From positions 62,001 through 126,000 of the forward strand of contig NZ_JAAVLX010000010.1 in NCBI RefSeq assembly GCF_013114825.1: DNA of 64,000 nucleotides, written 5' to 3'. This DNA is from Bradyrhizobium australiense (GTDB taxonomy: Bacteria > Pseudomonadota > Alphaproteobacteria > Rhizobiales > Xanthobacteraceae). Positions 16,414 through 26,175 of the stretch are shown here, in pieces. The translations under genes and the position numbers were made by a program. Every line of letters starts with the position of its first letter. Within the stretch, counting starts at the first letter, position 1. A model generated the notes under the pieces. The model worked only from the letters and a program-made list of their open reading frames with translations. It made no database searches and was not told the origin of the DNA.

Positions 16414-18369
16414 ATGTCGCGTCCCCATCATGCCATGAGCGCACCTGTAAAGCAGGCTTTTCATATAGAGGAGATCTTCCCCTCAATTGACTGTGGCCGC
16501 TTTGCGGTCAAACGGATCGTGGGCGAGACCGTCGAGGTCTGGGCAGATATCTATCGCGACGGCCACGATGTCGTTGCCGCCGACTTGATCTGGCGCCGCG
16601 AGCCCGAATCCGATTGGCAGCGGACCGCCATGATTTACCATGGCAATGACCGCTGGGTGGGATCCTTCGTGCCTGAGAAGACCGGGCGCTACAGCTACGC
16701 GATTGAGGCGTGGACAGACGAGTTCGCGACGTGGCGACATGGCTTTGAGCAGAAACGCAAAGCCAATGTGGCGACCGAGCTTGACGCTATGGAGGGAGCT
16801 TCCCTGCTTACCCGCGCCCTTAGCGGCGGTCAGGAAGCCACAGCAAAGATCGCGCGTGCATGCGAAACCTTCTTACAGTCGGGCAAGTGCGAGATCCTGC
16901 TCGCCGATGACCTTAAAAAGGCGATGGCCGAAGGGCAAGAGCGGACGGATCTCACGCGATCGAAGCCACTGACACTCGTCGTGGACAGGCCCAAAGCCCG
17001 CTGCAGCTCCTGGTACGAAGTGGTGCCTCGCAGCCAAAGTCCTCAGCCAGGACAACATGGCACGTGGAACGATTGCATCAATCGTCTTCCCGACATCCAG
17101 GCCATGGGCTTCGATGTCATCTATTTGACGCCCATCCACCCGATTGGACGCACGAATCGCAAGGGACGCAACAATTCTCTCAAGGCCGGCGATGGTGACC
17201 CGGGCAGCTTTTACGCGATTGGCTCACACGAGGGGGGACACGATGCCATCCATCCGCAGCTCGGAAGCCTGAATGAATTTCGGCGGTTTGTTGCAGCATG
17301 CGCCGCCGCCGGCATGGAGGTCGCGCTCGACTTCGCAATTCAATGTTCACCGGATCACCCTTGGCTCAAGCAGCATCCAAAATGGTTCAAACGCCGACCA
17401 GACGGCTCGATGAAATACGCGGAGAACCCCCCAAAGAAATACGAAGACATCGTGAATGTTGATTTCGAGTCGGACGATGCTGAAGGGTTATGCCGGGCGT
17501 TGCGCGATGTCGTTCTGTTCTGGGTCTCGCAGGGCGTCAAAATCTTTCGTGTCGACAACCCACACACCAAGCCGTTTCGCTTTTGGGAATGGCTGATCAA
17601 GGAGGTACAAGCGCGCGATCCTGACGTGCTTTTCCTCTCGGAGGCATTCACCAGGCCCAAAGTGATGAAGGGCCTTGCCAAGCTTGGCTTCACACAATCC
17701 TATACCTATTTTACGTGGCGAACGGAAAGATGGGAGATCGAGCAATATGTGAACGAGCTCGCGGGCTACCCCGAGCGCGAATTTTTTCGTCCAAATTTCT
17801 TTGTTAGCACGCCCGACATCCTTCCGTTCCACCTTCAGAGCGGCGAGCCATGGATGTTCAAGACACGGCTTGCGTTGGCTGCGACGTTGTCAAGCAACTA
17901 CGGCATCTATAACGGTTTCGAACTTCTCGAGCATGAGCCGATACCGGGCCGCGAGGAGTATTTTAATTCCGAAAAATACGAATTGAAATCCCGCGATTGG
18001 GACAAGCCCGGAAACATCAAGCCTTATGTCACCCAGATCAATCGTATCCGGCGCGAAAACCCGGCACTGCAACAGACCTCCGCGATTCGGTTTCTGCCCG
18101 TTGAGGACAGCTCGGTCATAGCTTACGTCAAACATTCCGCCGATCAGACAAACGTAGTTGTGACTGTCATCGCATTAACGGGTGGTTTCCGGGAATTCTG
18201 GCTCCCGCTCGGGGATGTGCAGGTGCGGCTAGGCCATGGCGACTTGAAGCCCGTGACCGCGCTCGAAAACCTCAAATCCGGTCCGACCTCGCCAGTCGCC
18301 TATGGCGGTATGCGACTTTGGATCGATCCCATACACGATCCAGTGCTTATTTTCCGGTGCTTGGGTTAA
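16414..18369 (+). CDS. glgE: alpha-1,4-glucan:maltose-1-phosphate maltosyltransferase
   Basis: 651 residues from the ATG at 16414 (GTG 16405 and ATG 16435 are alternatives; none has a clear ribosome site). GlgE extends alpha-1,4-glucan with maltosyl units from maltose-1-phosphate. The family N-terminus is present (SIDCGRFAVKRIVGETVEVW), as are WYEVVPRSQSP, DVIYLTPIHPIGRTNRKGRN and nucleophile Asp381 in IFRVDNPHTKP. Acid/base Glu410 lies in LFLSEAFTRPKVM, and the third acidic site in FFVSTPDILPFHL. Length is normal for GlgE. The maltokinase gene starts 5 bases after its stop, so the two form an operon. Its partner treS is upstream but separated by mobile DNA. Confidence 0.93.
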   Translation: MSRPHHAMSAPVKQAFHIEEIFPSIDCGRFAVKRIVGETVEVWADIYRDGHDVVAADLIWRREPESDWQRTAMIYHGNDRWVGSFVPEKTGRYSYAIEAWTDEFATWRHGFEQKRKANVATELDAMEGASLLTRALSGGQEATAKIARACETFLQSGKCEILLADDLKKAMAEGQERTDLTRSKPLTLVVDRPKARCSSWYEVVPRSQSPQPGQHGTWNDCINRLPDIQAMGFDVIYLTPIHPIGRTNRKGRNNSLKAGDGDPGSFYAIGSHEGGHDAIHPQLGSLNEFRRFVAACAAAGMEVALDFAIQCSPDHPWLKQHPKWFKRRPDGSMKYAENPPKKYEDIVNVDFESDDAEGLCRALRDVVLFWVSQGVKIFRVDNPHTKPFRFWEWLIKEVQARDPDVLFLSEAFTRPKVMKGLAKLGFTQSYTYFTWRTERWEIEQYVNELAGYPEREFFRPNFFVSTPDILPFHLQSGEPWMFKTRLALAATLSSNYGIYNGFELLEHEPIPGREEYFNSEKYELKSRDWDKPGNIKPYVTQINRIRRENPALQQTSAIRFLPVEDSSVIAYVKHSADQTNVVVTVIALTGGFREFWLPLGDVQVRLGHGDLKPVTALENLKSGPTSPVAYGGMRLWIDPIHDPVLIFRCLG

Positions 18370-18374
18370 CGACC

Positions 18375-19940
18375 ATGGGCACCGCCGGTGAAAGCCTTGC
18401 ATTCTTGGACATACCGGAAGGTTCTTTATGGGTTGCGAACAGCGAGGTAACCGCAGCTCTCGAAAGACATTTTCTTCCGGCTTATCTCGCCAAAGCCAGG
18501 TGGTTCCCTGGTAACTCTGAAACGCGAATTAAACCAAAGATCATTGCACGCCTTCCTTTCACCGCGGACTCAACCACTTTCGTCGTTATCCAGACCAACC
18601 ATCACGCGCGCTATCTCCTGCCCTTACGGGTCGACTGGTCCGTTGATGCCGGTCCCGAACTGGATAGATCCATCGTGGCCCGTTTGCACCAGGGAGAGCG
18701 TGAAGGATTGCTGTGCGACGTCGCTGCTGATCCGGCTTTCATCCGGCTAATCCTTGAGCACCTTCGACGGGAGGCTTCCATTGCCGGCTCGGGGTGGCGG
18801 CTAGACTTCAAGCCCACGAGCAAACTCGGGAGCCAACCACCGAATACTCCATCCCGGATCCGCGCAATTCAAGGCGAGCAATCCAACAGTACGGCGGTGG
18901 TTGACCAGGACTATGTCGTCAAGCTGTACCGCCAAATCGAGCCCGGCCAAAACCCCGAAGTCGAGATGGGATACTTTCTGACCGAGGCCGCGAATTTTGC
19001 GCATACGCCCGCGCTGCTTGGCCACCTCGAGGCTGCTCATGGTTCGGCGAGGTATGCCCTTGGTATCGTCCACGCATTTGTGCCGAACCGCGGTGATGCC
19101 TGGACTTGGTCGGCCGACCGCCTCAGCATTTACCTCGATTCAATCGTGAAAGGCTCTGAAGAACGCGACAAGGCGATCACCGCAAGGCGGGATTATCTCC
19201 AGTGGGTGCGGCGTCTGGGACGCCGTGTGGCGGAGATGCATCGCTCTTTGGCGAGCCGCGACGACGTAGCGGCCTTCAAGCCTGAGCCGATCGACGAAGG
19301 CGATCTCGATTTCTGGATCGGCGATGTTATGGAGCGCGCGGCTCGGATCTTCAATAGGTGGGAGGAATCGTCGCTGGATGTGAACGACCGCCCCCTCATG
19401 GAGCGCCTGCTTTGGGTCAAACCTCGAATGTGTGACTACGCAGCTAACCTCATCCGTCCTTCGCTTGGCCGCTGCAAGATACGCCATCACGGCGATTTGC
19501 ATTTGGGCCAGGTGCTTGTAGCCAATGAGGACGCCGTCATTATTGACTTCGAGGGCGAGCCCAGCCGACCCTTGGCAGACCGGAGGCGCAAGGCTCCTGC
19601 TGCGCGCGATGTCGCAGGTGTGTTACGCTCACTGGACTACGCTGCCATGGCCTCAAGACAGCACAGGCAGAAGTCAGAAACGCTCAACGCCCCGACGTCG
19701 CGAGCCTTATTGGCATGGCGCCAACAGTCCACAGATGGCTTTCTGAGCGCTTATCAGGAGGCGATTGGCGCCTCGGTTCTGTGGCCCGAGCGCGCCGAAG
19801 ATACAAAATTGATGTTGAATTTCTTTCTGCTCGAAAAGGCGCTCTATGAGGTCGAATATGAGCTTTCCTACCGGCCGGCTTGGATTTCCGTGCCATTGCA
19901 AGGCGTCCTGCGGGTTCTCGAAGAAGGAGGCGTGGCCTAG
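18375..19940 (+). CDS. mak: maltokinase (Pep2/Mak type)
   Basis: 521 residues from the ATG at 18375, immediately after glgE. It phosphorylates maltose with ATP to maltose-1-phosphate, the GlgE donor. The kinase-like fold shows CKIRHHGDLHLGQVLVAN (catalytic loop with HGDLHLGQ) and VIIDFEGEPSRPLADRRRK, the metal-binding Asp and the EGEP signature of maltokinases. AARDVAGVLRSLDYAAM follows, and the C-terminal ALYEVEYELSYRPAW is also typical. The N-terminus (LPAYLAKARWFPG) matches the maltokinase cap. The family is fused to TreS in some bacteria but separate here. Its stop shares the CTAG at 19937-19940 with the convergent glgX stop. Confidence 0.92.
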   Translation: MGTAGESLAFLDIPEGSLWVANSEVTAALERHFLPAYLAKARWFPGNSETRIKPKIIARLPFTADSTTFVVIQTNHHARYLLPLRVDWSVDAGPELDRSIVARLHQGEREGLLCDVAADPAFIRLILEHLRREASIAGSGWRLDFKPTSKLGSQPPNTPSRIRAIQGEQSNSTAVVDQDYVVKLYRQIEPGQNPEVEMGYFLTEAANFAHTPALLGHLEAAHGSARYALGIVHAFVPNRGDAWTWSADRLSIYLDSIVKGSEERDKAITARRDYLQWVRRLGRRVAEMHRSLASRDDVAAFKPEPIDEGDLDFWIGDVMERAARIFNRWEESSLDVNDRPLMERLLWVKPRMCDYAANLIRPSLGRCKIRHHGDLHLGQVLVANEDAVIIDFEGEPSRPLADRRRKAPAARDVAGVLRSLDYAAMASRQHRQKSETLNAPTSRALLAWRQQSTDGFLSAYQEAIGASVLWPERAEDTKLMLNFFLLEKALYEVEYELSYRPAWISVPLQGVLRVLEEGGVA

Positions 19941-22173
19941 ACCGAGAGTGGGAATTCAGCGATATCCATGATGGCACCAAGCGCCTGGCGGAGCCGTCGC
20001 GTCATGGTCTCTTCCGTCGCGAGGCCGAGCGCCAGCATTGATCGACCAGCGGCCCTTATGCGGTGGCCAAAAGGATAAACCGTCACCGTCACATCCGGTA
20101 CGTGCGTATCAATGAGCCCGGCCCAGGCGCGGCCCTGCGGCACTTCGGGCAAGACGAATTCGACCAAATCATGATGCGCGTTATAAATAAGCAGCAGCGT
20201 CGCATCGGAGCCTTGCCGTTTGACGCCAGTTTCCTGGGCCCTTCCGTCAAGCAGCATACCGAAACATCGCGTGGCCGGATTGTCCCAATCCGCCGTTCTC
20301 ATCTCCCGACCATTCGGAGCGAGCCAGCTTACGTCCTTCACGTCTAGTTCTTCATTGACGTTGCCGATGACAAACCTTGAGCGATGCAGGATGGGAAAGG
20401 CCTGCCGTGTCGCGATTAACTTGCGGACGAATTCCCGCAAGGCGCGGCCTTCGGCCGAGATACCGAGCCAGTTGAGCCATGCCGCGTCATTGTCCTGAGC
20501 ATAGGCGTTGTTGTTGCCACGCTGAGTATGGCCAAACTCGTCACCCGCGAGGATCATAGGCGTCCCGTGCGACAGCAGCGTCGTCGCCAGGAGATTGCGC
20601 TTTTGCTGCTCACGAAGCTTGATGATCTCTCGATCATCAGTCGGTCCTTCAGCGCCGTGACCCCACGAATGATTGTCCGAGTGTCCGCCGCGGTTGTCTT
20701 CGCCATTGGCCTCGTTGTGTTTATCATTATAGGAAACGACGTCGTTCAGTGTGAATCCGTCATGCGCCGTAACGAAATTGACGGACGACCATGGCCTGCG
20801 GCCACGCTTGTTGAAGAGGTCGCCGAATGCGGTGATGCGCCGCGCAAATTCGGGCGTCATGCCTTCATCCCCCTTCCAAAAGCGCCGCACCGCATCCCTG
20901 AATTTATCATTCCATTCCGTCCATCCAGGTGGGAATTGGCCAACCTGATAGCCGCCCGGGCCTACATCCCAAGGCTCGGCGATCAGCTTGACTGACGAAA
21001 GGATCGGATCCTGCCGGCAGGCATCCAGAAAACCGCCGCCTTCATCGAAGCCGTAGGGCTCCCTCGCAAGAATGGTCGCAAGGTCGAAGCGGAAACCATC
21101 CACGCGCATGTCGGTCGCCCATTAGCGCAGGCTGTCCGCCACCATCTGGAGCAATGCGACAAATTTACCGTATTGCCGGTACCGGTATCATTGATATAGT
21201 AGCGCTTCTGGTTCGGAAGCAGGTAGCTCGCATTATCGATGCCGTTGAAGGAAAGCGTTGGCCCGAGTTCGTTCCCTTCAGCAGTGTGATTATAGACGAC
21301 GTCGAGAATCACCTCGATACCATGGGCATGGAACTGATTGACAGCTTCCTTGAACTCATTCGCAAAAGGCGTCTTGAGATAGCGCGGCTCGGGCGCGAAA
21401 AACGCAAGCGAGTTATAGCCCCAATAATTACGCAGGCCGTTCTCCACAAGGTAACTATCGTCCACAAATGCGTGGATCAGTAGAAATTCAGCGCTCGTGA
21501 TCCCAAGCGCGCGAAGATAAGCAGGGATATGCGGATAGCAAAGTCCGGCGAAGGTACCGCCGACGCTTTCCGGTACAAGCGGATGGCTCCGGGTAAAACC
21601 TTTGACGTGCATCTCGTAGAAGATGGTGCGGTCCCACGACACCTCGGGCTTTGCCGCACGGCCCCAGGTGAAGGCGGGATCTATCATTCGGCATTTTTGC
21701 ATAAGATGCGCGCTGTCGCGTGAATCGAAGGACTTGTCGTTGTCCGAGTGACCGAGCTCATAGCCGAATAATTCCGGTCCCCAACGCAGCGCGCCGACAA
21801 GCTGCTTAGCATAAAGATCAATCACCAGCTTGTTGGGATTGAAACGGTGTCCCGCATCTGGCTCGTAAGGGCCGTGGACCCGGTAGGCGTAGCCTGTGCC
21901 CGGACGCGCGGTCGGTATATAACCGTGCCAGACTTCATCGATGTATTCGGGCAGCTCGATGCGTTCGATCTCTTTCTTTCCGCTGTCATCGAACAGGCAG
22001 AGCTCGACCTTGGTGGCATGAGCCGAAAACAGCGCGAAATTGACGCCAAGGCCATCCCAAGTGGCCCCAAGGGGAAAGGTTTTGCCTTCCAGCACCGGTG
22101 CATGCCGAAGGCCTGCCGCCGTCAGGGCCCGTCTCTTATCCTTGATCTTGTTCATGAACAATCCCGGATGCAT
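19937..22173 (-). pseudogene. glgX: glycogen debranching enzyme GlgX, disrupted
   Basis: The N-terminal part (22173 to about 21165) carries the CBM48-type start PLGATWDGLGVNFALFSAHA and TIFYEMHVKGFTRSHP, then DVVYNHTAEGNELGPTLSFN. The rest (21109 to 19937) has nucleophile region MRVDGFRFDLATILARE, acid Glu in LIAEPWDVGPGGY, and VNFVTAHDGFTLNDVVSYND. Between them, after NTVNLSH, about seven bases corresponding to PRV codons are missing. The restored frame also meets a TAA at 21122-21124 where a Tyr codon is expected (LR-stop-WATDM). GlgX removes alpha-1,6 branches from limit dextrins in the cytosol. Two independent lesions favour a real pseudogene over one sequencing error. It converges on mak. 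Confidence 0.88.
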
Positions 22174-22493
22174 CCCTGCAACGCGCGAGGGCGGCTATGA
22201 GTAAAAGGCCTTACCCATCTTTGGTTCCTGCCACCCGCCAGGCGTAAAAAGCAGCCGCCCATGTTCGGAGCGGCTCCTGGACTTCCGCAGCTTTAGCGAT
22301 CCAAGGTCTTTGTATGCCGCTCGATGCGTATCTGAAGTGAAGGGACTCTACCGCCGGTCCGCTACGTTCAACAGCTGACGTTACGGACGGCATACCGATG
22401 AGTTAGCGCAGAGTGAGCTTTTGCAACTCGCTGCTTTATCGCCCGAGCATAAGGCTTGCGCAGGATTGGACACTGCGAAGCAATTTAACTTCG
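22174..22493. other. stretch without a supported gene
   Basis: Upstream region of glgX on the minus strand. A short minus frame at 22211-22393 has no resemblance to known proteins. Nothing further seen. Confidence 0.4.
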
Positions 22494-22655
22494 CTATGCT
22501 TCGCCCGACTGATTTGGGTGGAGCTTGGCTTTTTCTTCCTCGTATGCCCTGATGAGGTCAGCGACAGCTTCGAGCATCAGCTCGTCACTGGTTGAATTTT
22601 CTAATCTCCGACACGCTTCGATCTTGTAGTCCAGTTCGCGGCACAAATCGCACAT
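22494..22655 (-). CDS. small hypothetical protein with N-terminal CxxC
   Basis: 53 residues from the ATG at 22655, fixed by a strong GGAGGT site at 22660-22665; an in-frame upstream Met is therefore disfavoured. MCDLCRELDYKIEACRRLEN is followed by an acidic helix (MLEAVADLIRAYEEEKAKLH). The CDLC pair plus a third Cys could bind metal, but no second pair is present. Cytosolic. Small CDLC-starting helical proteins are recurrent in Bradyrhizobium, from memory. Function unknown. Confidence 0.65.
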   Translation of the reverse strand: MCDLCRELDYKIEACRRLENSTSDELMLEAVADLIRAYEEEKAKLHPNQSGEA

Positions 22656-22792
22656 GCGCACCTCCTGTGTCACGGCGGGCACACGGTGTCTCCAGCCGGA
22701 CTTTTGGCTGACCACTGCCGGTGATGTGCTACAATGCTATCAGAACCGGCTTTGTTTCAAAGGAACGTCACCTGGGCAACTGTCCCCCCTTC

Positions 22793-23218
22793 CTAGCCGG
22801 AGCCGGCGGTAACGCCGACCGCTCGCGTTGAACCAGCGCATGAATAAGCGCCAGCTTGCCGATGACCGGGCCAGTCGAAACGAATGATCCATGTCCCGGG
22901 TGTCTTGGTGCGATTCAGGCTGTTCATCGCGAGTACGAATGGATACCCAGACCGCGTCATGGCATCAAAATCCTCGATCATAAAGAGGGCAAACTCGACC
23001 CTCGCGCGTAGGCCGCCAATGCGGTCGGCGGCTGGGGCGATCTGCACGCCGAAATTGCCTGCCATCTCCAGCTTGTCGACGATGTGGAGATAGTGCGCCC
23101 AGGTTCGGCAAAATCCTCCCAGGGCTGAGCCGTATAGGCGGAGACGTTGCTCTCCTGCCAGTTCGCTGGCGGCCCTTTCTTGTAGTGGCGGCGTACCTCG
23201 TTTCAGAGCCAGATGCAT
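22793..23218 (-). CDS. hypothetical protein, possibly decayed at the C-terminus
   Basis: 141 residues beginning MHLALKRGTPPLQERAASEL, with GFCRTWAHYLHIVDKLEMAG and VEFALFMIEDFDAMTRSGYP in the middle, a plausible folded core. From about residue 118 the sequence (HRQAGAYSCAGSTRAVG) looks low-quality and may follow a frameshift. No signal or membrane segment. I do not recognise a family. An overlapping frame in another register (22965-23279) is more arginine-rich and less likely. Confidence 0.35.
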   Translation of the reverse strand: MHLALKRGTPPLQERAASELAGEQRLRLYGSALGGFCRTWAHYLHIVDKLEMAGNFGVQIAPAADRIGGLRARVEFALFMIEDFDAMTRSGYPFVLAMNSLNRTKTPGTWIIRFDWPGHRQAGAYSCAGSTRAVGVTAGSG

Positions 23219-23449
23219 ACAGACGGCTAATCTGACAATGCGCGACAGCGGTCCAAGGTCGCAAGTTCCGTGCCACCACGTGATGCGGAATTCACCAACT
23301 TGGAAACATTGTCGCTGTGCACGTCAGGGCCAACATTTGTTATGGATTCGAAACAGCTTCAGCCCCACACCTCGCAACCGATGTGGACTTAGCAGCAACT
23401 CTACCCTCACAGAATCGGCCGCCGTGTCACTCTCCGAGTAAGAACAATC

Positions 23450-23668
23450 TTGCCACGTTACCACTTTGGCTTGGTAGACTCGCAGACTGTCGCTGACGAA
23501 GGTGGTCAGTGGCTGCCAGATAACGATACTGCAGAAAGAGTGGCGAAACAGATCGCCGAACGGCTATGGATCGATCGTCCGCAACTTAGAAATCGCAGCT
23601 TCGCGATCTTGGTTACGGACGAGGACGGCGAGCGGGTTTGTCGGGTCCCCATCGATCCCACGCACTAG
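23450..23668 (+). CDS. DUF6894 protein, TTG start
   Basis: 72 residues starting at a TTG: MPRYHFGLVDSQTVADEGGQ, then an Ala/Arg-rich helix and a C-terminal strand pair NRSFAILVTDEDGERVCRVP. This is the full DUF6894 pattern (MPRYxF start, acidic turn, central helix, two strands). The TTG start has no strong ribosome site, so expression may be weak. It is the intact relative of the broken copy at 13743. Function unknown. Confidence 0.72.
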   Translation: MPRYHFGLVDSQTVADEGGQWLPDNDTAERVAKQIAERLWIDRPQLRNRSFAILVTDEDGERVCRVPIDPTH

Positions 23669-23678
23669 AAGACGCAAC

Positions 23679-23798
23679 TTGTTACCGGACCAGGTGGACT
23701 ATTTTCTTTTGATCGCAAGCGCCGTGGTGTTGGTTTCTAGCTTCGCCGCGCTGGCTTGCGTTGTCGTAAAGGGGCATCTTCTCCGCGGAAGGTCTTGA
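23679..23798 (+). CDS. 39-residue putative membrane peptide, TTG start
   Basis: Starting 11 bases after the DUF6894 stop, the frame reads LPDQVDYFLLIASAVVLVSS then FAALACVVVKGHLLRGRS. It is one membrane segment with a positive tail. The TTG start and absence of a clear ribosome site lower the support, but close spacing to the upstream gene suggests coupling. Confidence 0.35.
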   Translation: MLPDQVDYFLLIASAVVLVSSFAALACVVVKGHLLRGRS

Positions 23799-23933
23799 TC
23801 TCTTCGCGATGTCCTGATGAAGATGTGAGGCCGCCGTGCTGCCTCCACTCGGAATATTTTCGGGACCGAAAGGCTGTCGTCGTTATCGGTTTGGGGAAGC
23901 GGTATTTCCACGAAGTGCATTGCAAATGCCCGT

Positions 23934-24039
23934 TCAGAAACGGAGCAGTCCGAACACGAAAAGCAGCGCGACTGTGACGAGAGCCGAGATCAGCGGCGAA
24001 CCTAAACAGCCCAGGCGGTTCGAGAACAAAGAGGAACAT
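23934..24039 (-). CDS. 31-residue small membrane protein (SNRxGCLGS type)
   Basis: A TTG at 24029 opens MFSNRLGCLGSPLISALVTV then ALLFVFGLLRF. SNRLGCLGS followed by one membrane span is a recurring small-protein pattern in Rhizobiales, from memory. An ATG at 24039 lies in a different register because of one extra base (CTCTTTGTTC); ATG-TTC-CTC-TTC-TCG would have been the expected ancestral start. The gene therefore either starts at TTG or is frameshifted at its 5' end. Confidence 0.45.
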
Positions 24040-24142
24040 GTTTGCGGTGCGGCTGCTTTAAATCCAATTTAAACCCGCTATTCAAACCGGCCGATTCCGA
24101 AACTGTTCCAGAGCGACGCCAGTCGAGCCTTCCTGACGCTCG

Positions 24143-24355
24143 TCAGTCGTTGACCAGGGTGCCGATCAACTGGAGTAGAGCCTGGTGTTCGGGACCGTTG
24201 GCGCCAGCTCGAAGGAATTTTCCGATTTCGATCAGGGACGTGCGTCCCCCGGAGCTGGCATTCGGCTTGTGCTCTACCATCGCGACACCCGATTGCGGAT
24301 CGCGGACAAGGCGCCAAACATCACCGTTGGCGCTTTCGTAGAGAACTCTTGTCAT
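24143..24355 (-). CDS. conserved hypothetical protein of Rhizobiales type
   Basis: 70 residues from the Met at 24355: MTRVLYESANGDVWRLVRDP, QSGVAMVEHKPNASSGGRTS, IEIGKFLRAGANGPEHQALL, ending LIGTLVND. I recall a common family with this layout (N-terminal strand pair, HxPN, SGG, IEIGxFL, NGPEHQALL). An upstream Met at 24454, preceded by GGAAATA, would add 33 residues and cannot be excluded. It is cytosolic, 70 residues is the family's usual size, and function is unknown. Confidence 0.7.
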   Translation of the reverse strand: MTRVLYESANGDVWRLVRDPQSGVAMVEHKPNASSGGRTSLIEIGKFLRAGANGPEHQALLQLIGTLVND

Positions 24356-24768
24356 GCCTTTCAACCAGGTGATCTCCGAGGAGTTCCTGGAGGGGCGGCC
24401 GGAAGAACCAAAATCCCCGACGGACGTTGAGTCCGCATGTCGGACGCTTTTCATTATTTCCGGGCCCATGCCGTTCGAGCCCTGTGCAAGGCTCGGGCGA
24501 TGCCTCTCGGACGGATCAGGCATCTCCAGATCGTGGTAGGAAGGATCTACGAAGGAGGCCGCATACGGCCCGAACCTGCATCACATGGATGACTTTCGGG
24601 CGGCACAAAAGCTCGAGAAATCGCTCGACTGATGGGTTTTGCGCTCACTCCGCCCGTGGACAGCCGGCTGCATCGCGACCGGCAAATTTATCAATCGAAG
24701 CACGCCGTCCGCAAAGAATTGCGTCCGCCGCGAGAAGAAGGTGGGTGAGCCCGCAGGAGACGAGTTGA

Positions 24769-26166
24769 GTGGCGGTTGCAGACACCCGGACGGTCGCAGG
24801 GCTACTACCGGAACATGCGCAGCGGACCGCCTTGCGCGGCGGCAATCCATATCGTGCAAAGGCCTACTCCCGCGCTGCGGATAGTCTTTCCGCGCTTACG
24901 GTCCCGCTCCACGTGCTGATCGAGGAGGATCCGCCTCACCGAAATTCCCGGATTGGGGGAAGCTTATCGCCGACAGCATCACTAAGCTGCATCGGACGGG
25001 CACGCATCCGAACTTGGAGAAGCTGCGGAAGGAGATCCCGGCCGGCGTCCTGGAGATGTTAACGGCGCCAGGCTTGCGACCCGAGAAGGTGCTCCGGCTT
25101 TACAAGGATCTCGGCATCACCTCCCTTGCCGAACTCGAGGCCGCCGCGAAGGACGACCGCATCAAGGACGCAAAGGGCCTCGGCGCCTCCTTGCAGACGA
25201 ACATTCTGCAGAATCTGGCGATCGCGAACTGGCAACGGAGGGCTGCATCTGCACCGCGCGGCCGCCCTCCTTAGAGCATGCGAAGGCCTCGCTTCAGAAG
25301 GCGCGGCCCAGTCTGAAGCATGTCACCATCGCTGGCGACTTCCCGGCGCGGGTGCGAACTGGTGGGCGACCTCCCTCTTGTTGCCGAAGCGCCCGAGGTT
25401 GAGAACGGACCGGTCGCCCTGGATTCGGGCAGGCTCACAGTCCACCTCACCGACCGGAAGCACTTCGGCGACCCTGCTTCACGCGACCGGATCAATGGAA
25501 TACCTCGAGCAGCTTCGGGCGCCAATGGCGAAGGCAACGCGCAAGCGCGGCTTCCAGTATTTCGGTGTGGACCACTCGCAGTCGCCGCACTACGCCGGCG
25601 GCTCTCGCTCGAGGAGATCGAGGCGCAGCACCGCGAAGCCGACCGGCTTAACAAGAATTTCGGTAAGGAATTCCGTATCCTCAAAGGCATCGAATCCGAT
25701 GCCGATGGCTCCCCTGGACTACCCGGACGACATTCTTAGTAGGTCGACTTCATAGTCGCGAGTATCCATGGCCGTTTCAAGCTCGACCGGAAAGCGCAGG
25801 CCGCCCGGCTGCTCCGCGCGATCTCGAATCCACGCACCACGATTCTGGGTCATCTGACCGGACGACAGCTAATGCGCCGTCCAAGCTGCGACATCGGATC
25901 GAGAAGGTACTGCGCACCTGCTCAAGACACAGCGTCGCCGTAGAGATCAACGCCCATCCTTGTAGGCTATCTCGACTGGCGCTGGCACCAGGCTGCACTC
26001 GACTTCGGTTGCACGTTGAGCACAAATCCGGATGCCCACTCGATTGGAGAGCTCGAGCATATGCACTGGGGCGTCGAGATGGCCCGCAAAGGCGGCGCAC
26101 CAGCGGACGGGTGTTGAATGCAATGAGCCTGCCACAGCTCATGAGGCATCTTAAGCGCCGGCGGTA
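24769..26166 (+). pseudogene. polX: decayed PolX-type DNA polymerase with PHP domain
   Basis: Pieces in several frames line up in order with bacterial family X polymerases. The N-terminal helix-hairpin domain starts at 24769 (TVAGLLPEHAQRTALRGGNP) and continues EIPAGVLEMLTAPGLRPEKV and LRLYKDLGITSLAELEAAAK. The fingers region reads RRGCELVGDLPLVAEAPEVE. PHP-domain pieces follow (RGFQYFGV, SLEEIEAQHREADRLN, FRILKGIESD, VASIHGRFKLDRKA, NPRTTILGHLTGRQL, then NPDAHSIGELEHMHWGVEMA). Several frameshifts and an internal deletion, including much of the palm, make it non-functional. PolX enzymes fill gaps in base-excision repair. Confidence 0.85.
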
Positions 26167-26175
26167 AGCGATCTC

